DNA of 64,000 nucleotides from Pseudocalidococcus sp964653145 (GCA_964653145.1 CAZZCG010000008.1:1-64000), one strand, 5' to 3'; counted from the stretch's first letter, positions 52,374-61,907 are shown. Notes: generated by a model from the letters alone, not told the origin. Numbers and translations are program-made.

Positions 52374-52870
52374 CGTAAAACTCTCCTAAGCGTAGATTTT
52401 AAACAAATAAATTTAAACAGCAAAAATCAGCATTAAATTTGCCAGGCCCCGCCTCAAGCCAGACCTAACCTGCCTCATTTGAAACACATTCATAGATTTA
52501 GAAACCTGTGGCCGTGGCAATTGAACATGAACTTAACTAACCAGCGGCAAGTACGAAATGGTTCTCATCACTACCAGAATGTAACGGGTTGGAAATTTGT
52601 TACGCTCCATGTTTTAAGGTATCACTGATGTTGGCTCTAAGGGAAGGTCACTGAAAAAAATCTAACCACCCTCGTCATTTCCCAGGGACAGGAAACACCC
52701 AGAAGCATAAAATCCCGATCAGTCCTATTTTTTCGCTGTCTTAATTGGAACCAAAACTAAAAATAAACCCATGGTCGGGCTGATTGAGTCTCCAAATACA
52801 TAGACGTTGCGAATTTGGCCGAGGTTCAATGGCCTCTTGATCCATGACTAGATTCAAGTGGGGTCAGAGT
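52374..52870. other. Long leader/intergenic region upstream of the RRM gene
   Basis: This 497-bp stretch has no supported ORF, tRNA or known RNA motif. The part near 52374-52440 is AT-rich and probably holds the 5' leader of the RRM gene. Confidence 0.45.
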
Positions 52871-53080
52871 TTAGTGGGGAGTGGTGACCATAGCTGGGCC
52901 TGGGGGCAGTCCGGGGGGAAGTAACGTTAACTGTTCCGCTGCCACTGGAGAAAGCTGTGAACCAGGCCCAGGTTGAGATAGATCTTCCGGAAGAAAAATA
53001 CGCGCACTAACGATCACCAAAGCCAAGGCAAAAATAACAACCGCGATTAACGGAGCGATGTACTGACGGAAAAACTGCAT
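52871..53080 (-). CDS. Small single-pass membrane protein
   Basis: This is a 69-residue protein with one hydrophobic helix (about 8-28, IAPLIAVVIFALALVIVSAR) and a Pro/Leu-rich tail (PPGLPPGPAM). It lies 41 bp downstream of the phosphatase gene on the same strand, so both may share a transcript. No family was recognised. Confidence 0.5.
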   Translation of the reverse strand: MQFFRQYIAPLIAVVIFALALVIVSARIFLPEDLSQPGPGSQLSPVAAEQLTLLPPGLPPGPAMVTTPH

Positions 53081-53121
53081 AGGGGGATCAAGTCGTCGAA
53101 ATCTTCTGAATCTTCTGATTA

Positions 53122-53610
53122 TTATGACTGGGTTGTTGGCAACTGAGTTTTGAGTTCAGCCAATAGGCCCTGACAGGCATCGGTGAGTAGATCGAGAACC
53201 AACTCAAACCCGTGGCGACCGCCGTAGTAAGGATCTGGAACTTCCTGGAGATCGTGGTTTTGGCAGTAGTCACACATCAACTTAATCTTGGCCTGGTGGT
53301 GATGGTGGGGGTCTAGGCGATAAATATCCGCTAAATTTTCCTTATCCATGGCCAAAATCAGGTCGAACTTTTCCAGATCGTCCGGGTGGAGTTGGCGAGC
53401 ATGGCTATCCAAATGAATTCCCCGTTGCCGCGCCATCATGATCATTCGGGAGTCGGGTAATTCGCCAATGTGGTAGTTACTGGTTCCAGCTGAGTCACAA
53501 AAAATTTGTTGATTAAGTCCGGCTTCTTGAACCAAGTGCTTCATGATCCCTTCCGCAGCTGGAGAACGGCAAATATTTCCGAGACAGACAAAGAGTATTT
53601 TTTTCGTCAT
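53122..53610 (-). CDS. Low-molecular-weight protein-tyrosine phosphatase
   Basis: This is a 162-residue enzyme. The P-loop VCLGNICRSPAAEGIM (C-x5-R-S) is at the N-terminus. The late acid is in VPDPYYGGRHGFE. The middle has SAGTSNYHIGELPDSR. The start at 53610 (MTKKILFVCLGN) is preferred to the ATG four codons upstream. LMW-PTPs dephosphorylate tyrosine kinases of polysaccharide export; no such kinase is visible nearby. Confidence 0.93.
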   Translation of the reverse strand: MTKKILFVCLGNICRSPAAEGIMKHLVQEAGLNQQIFCDSAGTSNYHIGELPDSRMIMMARQRGIHLDSHARQLHPDDLEKFDLILAMDKENLADIYRLDPHHHHQAKIKLMCDYCQNHDLQEVPDPYYGGRHGFELVLDLLTDACQGLLAELKTQLPTTQS

Positions 53611-54020
53611 AACCAAAAACACTGAATTCCCCCTGCCTATTGTCGCAAATTAACTCCCCTTCAACGTTTAAGGATTGTTTCGCCCCGCAAATCATAGTTT
53701 GGCCACCACGCCCATGCTGGAATTGAGCGATGCTTGGCGGCAACGGATCAGACATAAGAAAAAATTATTCATCTTTCAAGGAGACATATAAGCTAAAAAC
53801 ATAGGTTTTATTTAAAAAATCATAATGAGCTTATAGTATTGACTATTGTCTTTGTCTATTTGATCACCTATAAACAATATCATGGGGTTTTGGTTGCCCT
53901 CCAATCGGGAATTCCCCAGAAACTAGCATTTGACTAGCAAGAAAACTGATCTTTCTGCCTGAGCTAGAAATCTGGCCTGGGTCAATATCACTTATCTGCA
54001 CTTTTTTATAAGGATTACTT
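53611..54020. other. Regulatory region upstream of cmpA
   Basis: This 410-bp AT-rich region between divergent genes should hold the cmp promoter. Apart from the site at 53813, no other complete regulator motif was identified. No perfect NtcA site is present. Confidence 0.45.
53813..53825 (+). promoter_or_regulatory. Candidate CmpR site (TTA-N7-TAA)
   Basis: A TTA (53813-53815) and a TAA (53823-53825) are separated by 7 bases in the region upstream of cmpA. This matches the CmpR consensus TTA-N7/8-TAA. The motif is short and AT-rich, so a single occurrence is weak evidence. Confidence 0.4.
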
Positions 54021-55349
54021 ATGAACAGAGTCTCGCGTCGTAAATTCATCTTCACAGCCAGTACGGCTACCCTGGGGGCATTGATGCTCAAAGGCTGTAC
54101 TTCCCCGGAAACACCCACGACGACAGCTAGTCCAGCCGCTACAGGCACTACGGGAGTTGAGGTGGATACTGTTAAATTGGGCTATTTACCAATTGCTGAG
54201 TCCGCACCCTTAATTATTGCCAAGGAAAAAGGCTTTTTTGCCAAGCATGGCCTCCCCAATGCGGAAGTTTCCAAGCAAGCCAATTGGGCCAGTGCCCGGG
54301 ATAACGTCGTGATCGGCTCAGGGGCGGGCGGAACCGATGGTGGTCAATGGCAAATGCCGATGCCTTACCTAATTAGTGAGGGCGCGATCACCACCAATAA
54401 CCAAAAAGTGCCGATGGCTTTGTTGGCCCAGCTAAACACCCAAGGCAATGGGATTGCAGTGGCAGGGATTCATAAGGGCAAAGGAATTCATTTAAAAATT
54501 GCCGACCCCAACGCCATCAAGAGCCCTGCAGGTGGCAAAAAGTTCAAAGCAGCTTTTACCTTCCCCAAGGTGAACCAGGATTTTTGGATCCGCTATTGGT
54601 TAGCAGCTAATGGCATTAACCCCGATACCGATGTGGAATTATTGGCGGTACCTCCAGCAGAAACCGTCCAAGGGATGCGCAATGGCACGATGGATGCCTT
54701 CAGTACTGGCGACCCCTGGCCCTATCGGATTGTCTCGGAGGATATCGGCTTTATGGGAGCATTAACTGCTCAAATTTGGCCTTATCATCCAGAGGAATAT
54801 TTAGCTGTTCGCTCCGACTGGGTGGAGAAAAATCCCAACGCGACTAAGGCTTTGCTCAAGGCGGTCATGGAAGCCCAACAGTGGTGCGATGATCCGGCTA
54901 ATCGGGATGAACTGATTCAAATTTGTTCTGGGCGGCAATACTTTAATGTGCCGGCTGAGGTCTTGACTCCTCCCTTCAAAGGCACCTACAACATGGGCGA
55001 CGGGCAACCCGCGATCAATGATTTCAATATGGGACCGTTGTACTGGAAAGACCCCAATGGCAACAGCATTTCCTTCCCCTACAAGAGTCATGATCTGTGG
55101 TTTTTAACTGAAAGTTTACGCTGGGGCTTTAATAAAGACACCATCAAGGATTTAGCCAATGCCCAGGCCCTGATTGATAAGGTTAACCGGGCAGATTTGT
55201 GGCGAGAAGCAGCGCAAGAATTGGGGGTTCCAGCCAGTGATATCCCTAGTACTGATTCCCGGGGTGTGGAGAAGTTCTTTGATGGGGTGGAATTTGATCC
55301 GGCGAATCCACAGAAATACCTCGACAGTCTAAAAATCAAAGCTTCCTAA
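54021..55349 (+). CDS. cmpA: Bicarbonate ABC transporter, substrate-binding lipoprotein CmpA
   Basis: This 442-residue lipoprotein has a twin-arginine start (SRRKFIFTASTATLGALMLK) and the lipobox LKGC. The ligand-binding part shows GYLPIAESAPLIIAKEKGFF, then DGGQWQMPMPYLI, TFPKVNQDFWIRYW and VPPAETVQGMRNGTMDAFST. These last blocks read as in CmpA and differ from NrtA (nitrate), which has FPGGTHDMWIRYWL. CmpA captures HCO3- (with calcium) in the periplasm. It is the first gene of cmpABCD, induced at low CO2 by CmpR in model strains. Confidence 0.88.
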   Translation: MNRVSRRKFIFTASTATLGALMLKGCTSPETPTTTASPAATGTTGVEVDTVKLGYLPIAESAPLIIAKEKGFFAKHGLPNAEVSKQANWASARDNVVIGSGAGGTDGGQWQMPMPYLISEGAITTNNQKVPMALLAQLNTQGNGIAVAGIHKGKGIHLKIADPNAIKSPAGGKKFKAAFTFPKVNQDFWIRYWLAANGINPDTDVELLAVPPAETVQGMRNGTMDAFSTGDPWPYRIVSEDIGFMGALTAQIWPYHPEEYLAVRSDWVEKNPNATKALLKAVMEAQQWCDDPANRDELIQICSGRQYFNVPAEVLTPPFKGTYNMGDGQPAINDFNMGPLYWKDPNGNSISFPYKSHDLWFLTESLRWGFNKDTIKDLANAQALIDKVNRADLWREAAQELGVPASDIPSTDSRGVEKFFDGVEFDPANPQKYLDSLKIKAS

Positions 55350-55444
55350 GCCTCGGGTCGAGATTTAAGTCTTCTTGGTGTGTATCACTCCTCACTTTTA
55401 TTGCTGATTTGATTTAACTGAACTATTCTTATTGGGAATGAATT

Positions 55445-56287
55445 ATGGCACTCAGTTTAGAGCGTTCTAAGGGTTCAGCGAGTTTACCCAAGGGCCTGGC
55501 AAAATTCTGGCAGAAACAGGGGCAAAATATTGGCTTACCCCTCTTAGGGCTAATTGGTTTCTTACTACTGTGGCAAGTCTTGGCCTGGACGAAAATTTTG
55601 GCATTGCCCGGCCCCATTGAAGTGTTGGCCAATGAGCGGAGTCGTTATTTAATTTTGCATCCGTTCTACTACAACAGTGATTTAGACCAAGGCCTGGCGC
55701 GGCAAACATTAATTAGCTTGACCCGTGTTGCCCAGGGCTATTTTTTGGCAGCAATTGTCGGTATTACCTTGGGCATTATTGTGGGGACAAGCCCGAAGAT
55801 TAATAAGGCTCTAGACCCAATTTTCCAGTTTTTGCGGATGGTGGCTCCCCTGGCCTGGGTTCCGATTGCTCTAGCTGCTTTACGTCAAAATGAACCGGCT
55901 GCTTTGTTTGTGATTTTTATTACCTCCATTTGGCCGATTTTAATCAATACAGCGGTGGGTGTGCGAGAAATTCCCCAAGACTATAAAAATGTGGCGCGGG
56001 TGCTGAAAATTTCTAAACAAAAGTTCTTTGTGAAAATTCTTCTGCCCTCGGCCTTGCCCTACATTTTCACAGGTTTACGGATTGCCATTGGCTTGGCCTG
56101 GCTGGCGATTATTGCCGCAGAAATTGTTATGTCCGGGGTGGCGGGAATTGGCTTCTTTATTTGGGATGCCTATCAACAAAACTATGTCACTGAAATTATC
56201 GTGGCGGTTGTTTACATCGGGGCGGTGGGTTTAGCGTTGGATCGTTTGGTGGCCTTTATTCAAACCAAAATTGCACCCGGCAGCTAG
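55445..56287 (+). CDS. cmpB: Bicarbonate ABC transporter permease CmpB
   Basis: This 280-residue permease has six predicted helices (first about 35-52). The ABC permease EAA-type loop is in INTAVGVREIPQDYKNVARV, followed by LKISKQKFFVKILLPSALPY. The rest (FTGLRIAIGLAWLAIIAAEI, SGVAGIGFFIWDAYQQNY) is as in CmpB/NrtB. It follows cmpA after 95 bp. Confidence 0.92.
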   Translation: MALSLERSKGSASLPKGLAKFWQKQGQNIGLPLLGLIGFLLLWQVLAWTKILALPGPIEVLANERSRYLILHPFYYNSDLDQGLARQTLISLTRVAQGYFLAAIVGITLGIIVGTSPKINKALDPIFQFLRMVAPLAWVPIALAALRQNEPAALFVIFITSIWPILINTAVGVREIPQDYKNVARVLKISKQKFFVKILLPSALPYIFTGLRIAIGLAWLAIIAAEIVMSGVAGIGFFIWDAYQQNYVTEIIVAVVYIGAVGLALDRLVAFIQTKIAPGS

Positions 56288-56338
56288 GCACACTAAACCA
56301 GCGAAGCTCGAGTCATTTTTAACAGGTAAGGGTGATAT

Positions 56339-58312
56339 ATGGGTATTTTTGTTGCAGTTGATCAAGTCGAAAAGGTTTTTAACCTCACCAATGGCGGACA
56401 GTACCTTGCTCTTAAAGGTATTGATCTTGAGATAAAAAAGGGTGAGTTTATTTCGTTGATTGGTCACTCAGGTTGTGGAAAATCTACGCTCCTGAATATG
56501 ATTGCTGGCCTGGATTTACCCAGTGAGGGTGTTGTCACCTTGGAGGGCAAAAAAGTCAGCCAACCAGGCCCCGACCGGATGGTGGTCTTTCAAAACTATT
56601 CACTGTTGCCTTGGTTATCGGTGCGGGACAATATTGCCCTAGCGGTGGATGAAGTTTTACCCCACATTCCCAAGGGTGAACGGCGGCAGGTTATTGAGCA
56701 ACACATTGATCTCGTTGGTTTGCGTCACGCGGCCGATAAACCCCCAGGCCAGTTATCCGGTGGCATGAAACAACGGGTGGCAATTGCCAGAGCCTTAGCA
56801 ATTCGGCCAAAGCTATTGCTGTTGGATGAACCCTTTGGAGCCTTGGATGCATTAACTCGAGGGAATTTGCAAGAGCAACTGATGAAAATCTGCGAAGAAA
56901 ACCAAGTCACGGCCGTCATGGTTACCCACGATGTGGATGAGGCGGTGCTGCTTTCTGACCGGATTGTGATGTTGACGAATGGGCCTGGTTCCAAGATCGG
57001 GGGCATTTTAGAGGTGGATATTCCCCGGCCCCGCAAACGGATGGACGTGGTGGATCATCCCAGCTACTACAGTCTGCGCAGTGAGGTGATTTATTTCCTC
57101 AACCAACAAAAACGGGTTAAACAACTCCAGGCCCGCCGTAAACCCGCCATTGCCCGTCATGGATTGGAAAAAGTTAATCTGGAGCTGGGATTTTTGCCCT
57201 TAACCGCCTGCGCGCCAATTGCCATTGCCCAAGAAAAAGGCTTTTTTGCCAAGCATGGCCTGGAGGAAGTGTCCTTAGTCCGGGAAACCAGTTGGCGGGG
57301 AATTACCGATGGTATGAGTCGAGGTTATCTGGATGCGGCCCAAATGCCGGCGGGGATGCCAGTGTGGTTAACGGTGGGGGGAGAAAATAATCAACCGCTG
57401 CCCGTCGTGAGTGCCTTAACCTTGACCCGTAACGGGAATGGAATCACCCTCTGTAAACGGTTTGCTGAACAGGGAATCAAATCCCTCAAGGACTTCCATC
57501 AATACCTCCTGCAATCGGCGGATCAACGACACACCTTGGGGATGGTTCACCCCTCTTCCATGCACAATCTGCTCTTGCGGTATTGGTTAGCAGCGGAAGG
57601 GATCCATCCTGATCATGATGTGACATTGCAGACGATTCCTCCGGCTCAGATGGTGGCAAGTTTACGTTCTAAAACCATTGATGGCTATTGCGTGGGAGAT
57701 CCGTGGAATCGCCGGGCCGAGTTGGAAAATATTGGCTTTACCGTTGCCAGTGATTTGGATATTTACCCAGGCCATCCGGGGAAAGTGTTGGGAGTCCGCG
57801 AAGACTGGGCCATGGCCTACCCCAATACCCACATTGCTCTGGTAAAAGCTTTATTGGATGCCTGTCAATACTGCACCGATCCAGCCCACAGTGAGGAAAT
57901 TCGCCAAATTCTCAGCCAGAAACAATATGTCGGCACGGATCCGGAATATCTGGAGTTGGGTGTGACGGAGTCGGGGCCTGTGCATCATCTGTTCTTTGGG
58001 GATGGCGTCAATCGGCCAAGTCGGACGGAACACCTGTGGATGATGGCTCAAATGGCTCGTTGGGGGGATGTACCGTTTCCCCGGAATTGGGTCGAAATTT
58101 TAGAGCGGGTTTGTCGGGTGAGTGTCTTTAGTACGGCGGCGCGGGAACTGGGCTTGATGGATATTAAATATCGCACTGGCCCGATTCAACTGTTTGATGG
58201 CACCGTCTTTAATGCCGACGATCCGATTGGCTACCTCAATGGCCTGGAGATTAAGCATGAGATTTATATAGCCGAAGTCCCTCTGAATGCCCCAGCCCCA
58301 ATGGCAGCTTAA
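56339..58312 (+). CDS. cmpC: Bicarbonate ABC transporter ATP-binding protein CmpC with fused CmpA-like domain
   Basis: This is a 657-residue fusion. The N-terminal ATPase (1-255) has the Walker A GHSGCGKST, signature LSGGMKQR and Walker B LLLLDEPFGALDA. The C-terminal part (about 280-645) resembles the substrate-binding protein itself (NLELGFLPLTACAPIAIAQE, MVHPSSMHNLLLRYWL) and is thought to sense substrate from the cytoplasmic side. This architecture is unique to CmpC and NrtC. It follows cmpB after 51 bp. Confidence 0.92.
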   Translation: MGIFVAVDQVEKVFNLTNGGQYLALKGIDLEIKKGEFISLIGHSGCGKSTLLNMIAGLDLPSEGVVTLEGKKVSQPGPDRMVVFQNYSLLPWLSVRDNIALAVDEVLPHIPKGERRQVIEQHIDLVGLRHAADKPPGQLSGGMKQRVAIARALAIRPKLLLLDEPFGALDALTRGNLQEQLMKICEENQVTAVMVTHDVDEAVLLSDRIVMLTNGPGSKIGGILEVDIPRPRKRMDVVDHPSYYSLRSEVIYFLNQQKRVKQLQARRKPAIARHGLEKVNLELGFLPLTACAPIAIAQEKGFFAKHGLEEVSLVRETSWRGITDGMSRGYLDAAQMPAGMPVWLTVGGENNQPLPVVSALTLTRNGNGITLCKRFAEQGIKSLKDFHQYLLQSADQRHTLGMVHPSSMHNLLLRYWLAAEGIHPDHDVTLQTIPPAQMVASLRSKTIDGYCVGDPWNRRAELENIGFTVASDLDIYPGHPGKVLGVREDWAMAYPNTHIALVKALLDACQYCTDPAHSEEIRQILSQKQYVGTDPEYLELGVTESGPVHHLFFGDGVNRPSRTEHLWMMAQMARWGDVPFPRNWVEILERVCRVSVFSTAARELGLMDIKYRTGPIQLFDGTVFNADDPIGYLNGLEIKHEIYIAEVPLNAPAPMAA

Positions 58313-58349
58313 CCCATTGATTTAGGTCAAATTATTTAGGTTAAAAACT

Positions 58350-59192
58350 ATGAACCAAACAAATACCTTGCCCAAAAATCCGGCGGACTTCAAAGCTATT
58401 TCCCCGCCCCCGTTCCTTAGTTTGGAGAATGTGGCCAAGGTTTATCCCACGCCAAAAGGCCCCTATACCGTTTTGCAAGATGTCAATTTGAATGTGGCGG
58501 AAGGAGAATTTATTTGTCTGATTGGTCACTCTGGCTGTGGTAAAACAACGCTGCTGAATATGGTTTCTGGCTTTGCAACTCCCAGTAGTGGCTATGTTAC
58601 CTTGCATGATCGTCCGATTACTGGGCCTGGGCCCGATCGAATGGTGGTGTTTCAAAACTATGCCCTTTTGCCTTGGTTAAGTGCCCTGGAAAATATTTAT
58701 CTGGCTGTTGATGCGGTTTACCCTCGAAAATCCCGCCCGGAAAAAATGGCCATTGCTCGGGAACACCTGGCACTCGTGGGATTAACCGATGCTGCCGATA
58801 AATGTCCACCACAACTCTCAGGAGGGATGAAACAACGGGTTTCCATTGCCAGGGCATTAGCTATTCGGCCGGAAGTGTTGATTTTGGATGAACCCTTTGG
58901 GGCATTAGATGCGATTACCAAAGAAGAGCTTCAGGAAGAACTGTTGAAAATTTGGAATGAACATCGCTGCACTGTGTTGATGATCACCCACGACATTGAT
59001 GAGGCTCTGTTTTTGGCAGATCGCTTGGTGATGATGACCAATGGCCCCGCAGCTCAAATTGGGGAAATTTTAACGATTCCTTTCCCCCGGCCACGGCAAC
59101 GGGAGCGAATTATGGAAGACCCAGAATTTTACCGCCTGAGGAACTATGCTCTGGACTTTCTCTACAATCGCTTTGCTCATGATGATGAATAG
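58350..59192 (+). CDS. cmpD: Bicarbonate ABC transporter ATP-binding protein CmpD
   Basis: This is a 280-residue ATPase, the second nucleotide-binding subunit. Walker A is GHSGCGKTT, the signature LSGGMKQR and Walker B VLILDEPFGALDA. The N-terminus is divergent. It is the last gene of the operon, 37 bp after cmpC; the hairpin element at 59218 follows. Confidence 0.92.
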   Translation: MNQTNTLPKNPADFKAISPPPFLSLENVAKVYPTPKGPYTVLQDVNLNVAEGEFICLIGHSGCGKTTLLNMVSGFATPSSGYVTLHDRPITGPGPDRMVVFQNYALLPWLSALENIYLAVDAVYPRKSRPEKMAIAREHLALVGLTDAADKCPPQLSGGMKQRVSIARALAIRPEVLILDEPFGALDAITKEELQEELLKIWNEHRCTVLMITHDIDEALFLADRLVMMTNGPAAQIGEILTIPFPRPRQRERIMEDPEFYRLRNYALDFLYNRFAHDDE

Positions 59193-59217
59193 GGCCTGGA
59201 AAGCATAGAGTAAGGAC

Positions 59218-59304
59218 AATAGCGTTACGTCAAATGTGTTAAGAGATGGGAAATTCAGAAACCTTGAGATATTGAAGTTTTCTTTACACCTGGGTAACGC
59301 TATT
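59218..59304. repeat. 87-bp inverted-repeat element downstream of cmpD
   Basis: AATAGCGTTAC (59218-59228) is repeated exactly in inverted form as GTAACGCTATT (59294-59304). The complementarity continues imperfectly inside for about a dozen more bases on each side. The whole can fold into one long hairpin. It begins 25 bp after the cmpD stop. It may be a MITE-like element or a stabilising 3' structure; there is no T-run, so it is not a classic terminator. Confidence 0.55.
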
Positions 59305-59367
59305 TTGATATTTCTTAGTTAAAACGTTAAAAAGGAAGGCTGAGCAGTGCTAAAAGTTATGGTAGTA

Positions 59368-59925
59368 CTAAATCATTAATAATGTATTGTAATAGTGAAT
59401 AAAATTCCAAAGTAATCCAATCTGATTCAATAGACATTTAGAGAACGCTAAGTTACGTCGAACAAACCGTGAGATTCTATGGCGCAACGTGGAGTTAAAC
59501 CGCTCAATGTCACTTGTTTTGCCGCTTTGTTGACTTACTCGATAATGTCGTTTTGATGGTAGGACATCCTGATAGGCATTCCAGTCATCTATGAACGAAC
59601 AAAGCTCTATACATTGCACGGTCATTAACCTTTTTTTTGAGGTGATGCTGGCTGTTTTTGACGCTTAACCGGCTTCGACATTAACATAACCGTGGAGCCA
59701 TTGTTCTGAGACTTGAACCGCTCATGCAATTTCCGCCATGGAGAGACGCTCAAGAAGTAGACGGTCAATTAAACTGCGAGTTTCAGTATCAATCAGCTGA
59801 TTCGTAGGATGTTCAACCTATTGCCAACCACACTATTTATACAGGAAACGCTGTTTGCCGTCGTGGATGTTGCTGTTCTTCACGGAATGATGAGATTGGC
59901 AGCTTGGACATTCAGGCAGAGATTA
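59368..59925 (-). mobile_element. Decayed IS1-family insertion sequence
   Basis: The right part (about 59925-59690) encodes an InsA-like zinc-ribbon and helix-turn-helix: ECPSCQSHHSVKNSNIHDGK, then VEHPTNQLIDTETRSLIDRL and LLERLSMAEIA. It is broken by three in-frame stops (at the codons after LYK, after GWQ and after AEIA). The left part (59625-59368) keeps the last 85 residues of InsB (VLPSKRHYRVSQQSGKTSDI, ERFNSTLRHRISRFVRR). About 50-60 residues of the InsB N-terminus are missing. The element is inactive. Terminal repeats were not identified with confidence. Confidence 0.8.
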
Positions 59926-60212
59926 AAGGTACAAGTAGCTTCAGCTTTGATTTTTCCAAGCCTATCATTACCTTTTGGGTTCTACCAAAATCGTTGGCTG
60001 AAGAGGATCAGTCCTAAAAAACGCCGAGAAACATTAATCACAGTGAAACAGTCCAGGAGTCGAAGTAGTCTTGCAACACCAAAACCATCCCCAGGCCTGA
60101 TCTTTTTTGCCGGAGATGGTCATAATAAGTTAGATTCCTTGCTGATCAATGCCTAGGGCCCTTTTTGGCCTAAATTCTCAGCCCGTTTGATTCTTGTGTG
60201 CCGGAGTTCTCC

Positions 60213-61907
60213 ATGACTGTGACCACTGCCCCCCAGGCCAATGCCGACGATGAATTAAAGCTAGTTCCCGAAATGACCGGTGGCCGGGTTCCCTTCACAC
60301 CCAAAAACCATCGGCGAATTCTGTGTGTTTTTCCTCGCTACAGCCGATCCTTTGGGACATTTCATTATGCCTATGGGTTGATGGGAACGGTACGGGCCTT
60401 TATGCCACCCCAGGGAATTTTGCTTGTGGCCGCCTATATGCCTGAGTCTTGGGAAGTCCGCCTCATTGACGAGAATGTCCAGTTAGCCACAGATGCCGAC
60501 TACGCCTGGGCCGATGTCATCATCACCAGTGGGATGCATATTCAGCGACCACAAATCAACAATATCAATGCCATCGCCCACCGTCACGGTAAGTTAGTTT
60601 GTTTGGGTGGCCCCTCTGTTTCGGCTTGTCCCAGTTACTACCCTGATGTGGATATTTTGCATCTCGGCGAATTGGGGGATGCCACAGACAAAATGCTGGC
60701 TTACATTGACGAATTTGGGTCACAGCGGCCCACGGAGCAGATGATTTTAGAAACTGCAGCCCGCCTCCCCCTGAATGAGTTTCCGACCCCTGCCTATCAC
60801 TTGGTGAATATGCGGAATTACTTTTTGGGTAGTGTTCAGTTTTCCAGTGGCTGCCCCTTTCGCTGTGAGTTTTGTGACATTCCTGAACTCTATGGCCGCA
60901 ATCCCCGCCTGAAAACGCCACAACAAATTACCGATGAACTGGATAAAATGCTGGCTTCGGGTAATCCAGGGGCCGTTTATTTTGTTGACGACAACTTCAT
61001 TGGCAACCGCCGGGCCGTAACCGAGCTTTTACCCCACCTCATCCAATGGCAGAAAGACCGGGGCTATCCAATCCAATTTGCCTGTGAAGCCACTCTGAAT
61101 ATTGCTCAAAGTCCAAAACTGCTGGAAATGATGCGGGAAGCCTATTTCTGTACGGTCTTCTGCGGCATTGAAACCCCTGAACCGGAAGCCCTACGGGGGA
61201 TTAATAAAGACCAAAATCTGAGTATGCCGATCCTCCAGGCCATCCAAACCCTGAATAAATATGGGATGGAAGTGGTTTCAGGAATCATCATTGGCCTGGA
61301 CACAGATACGCCCCAAACCGGAGAGCGGATTTTAGAGTTTATTCGCGCCTCCCAAATGCCCACACTGACGATTAACCTGTTGCATGCGTTACCCCGGACT
61401 CCCCTTTGGCGGCGATTGGAAGCGGAAGGACGACTCAATGATGATGAATCCCGAGAATCCAATGTCGAATTTCTCATGCCCTACGAAGAGGTGGTGGAAA
61501 TGTGGCGGCATACAATCACTACAGCCTATGAGCCGGAATTTCTCTACGAACGCTTTGCCTACCAGATGGAGCATACCTACCCAAATCGCATTGCGGTTCC
61601 GGCTAGCCCAGCCCGTGTCAATCGGGAGAACATTCTCAAGGGCCTACGGTTAATGAAAAATATCCTTTGGAACATTGGTGTTACGGGCAGTTACCGAGAT
61701 ATCTTCTGGAAGTTGGCCTGGCCAGCCTTAAAGCGTGGAGATATTGAAGGCTTAATCCATGTGGGGGTAGTGGGTCATCATTTAATTCGGTTTGCCCAAG
61801 ATTGCGCCAGTGGTGATGAAGCTGCCTCTTTCTATGCTCAACGGTTAAGGGATGAACAAGCTAAGCAAGCCCAGTCAGTTCCCCAAGCCGTCAGTTCTGC
61901 GCCTTAA
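60213..61907 (+). CDS. B12-binding radical SAM protein, HpnP-like
   Basis: This is a 564-residue enzyme. An N-terminal cobalamin-binding domain (about 25-165: RILCVFPRYSRSFGTFHYAY, MPPQGILLVAAYMP, CLGGPSVSACPSYY) precedes the radical SAM core, with CxxxCxxC in SSGCPFRCEFCDIP. The order and wording (GELGDATDKML, YGRNPRLKTPQQIT, INLLHALPRTPLW) resemble the hopanoid C-2 methylase HpnP, but related cyanobacterial paralogues exist, so the exact reaction is open. The start was set at the ATG 60213 with GGAG six bases upstream. The upstream neighbour is a dead IS1. Confidence 0.82.
   Translation: MTVTTAPQANADDELKLVPEMTGGRVPFTPKNHRRILCVFPRYSRSFGTFHYAYGLMGTVRAFMPPQGILLVAAYMPESWEVRLIDENVQLATDADYAWADVIITSGMHIQRPQINNINAIAHRHGKLVCLGGPSVSACPSYYPDVDILHLGELGDATDKMLAYIDEFGSQRPTEQMILETAARLPLNEFPTPAYHLVNMRNYFLGSVQFSSGCPFRCEFCDIPELYGRNPRLKTPQQITDELDKMLASGNPGAVYFVDDNFIGNRRAVTELLPHLIQWQKDRGYPIQFACEATLNIAQSPKLLEMMREAYFCTVFCGIETPEPEALRGINKDQNLSMPILQAIQTLNKYGMEVVSGIIIGLDTDTPQTGERILEFIRASQMPTLTINLLHALPRTPLWRRLEAEGRLNDDESRESNVEFLMPYEEVVEMWRHTITTAYEPEFLYERFAYQMEHTYPNRIAVPASPARVNRENILKGLRLMKNILWNIGVTGSYRDIFWKLAWPALKRGDIEGLIHVGVVGHHLIRFAQDCASGDEAASFYAQRLRDEQAKQAQSVPQAVSSAP

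Noticed and set aside
54021..59192. Assignment as nitrate transporter nrtABCD
   Set aside because: The substrate-binding protein has DGGQWQMPMP, NQDFWIRYW and VQGMRNGTMDAFSTGDPW, which are CmpA blocks; NrtA-specific phrases are absent. Close relatedness of the two systems leaves some doubt.
59809..60156. 115-codon plus-strand ORF
   Set aside because: Its first third is antisense to the zinc-ribbon of the IS1 remnant; the rest has no recognisable motif.
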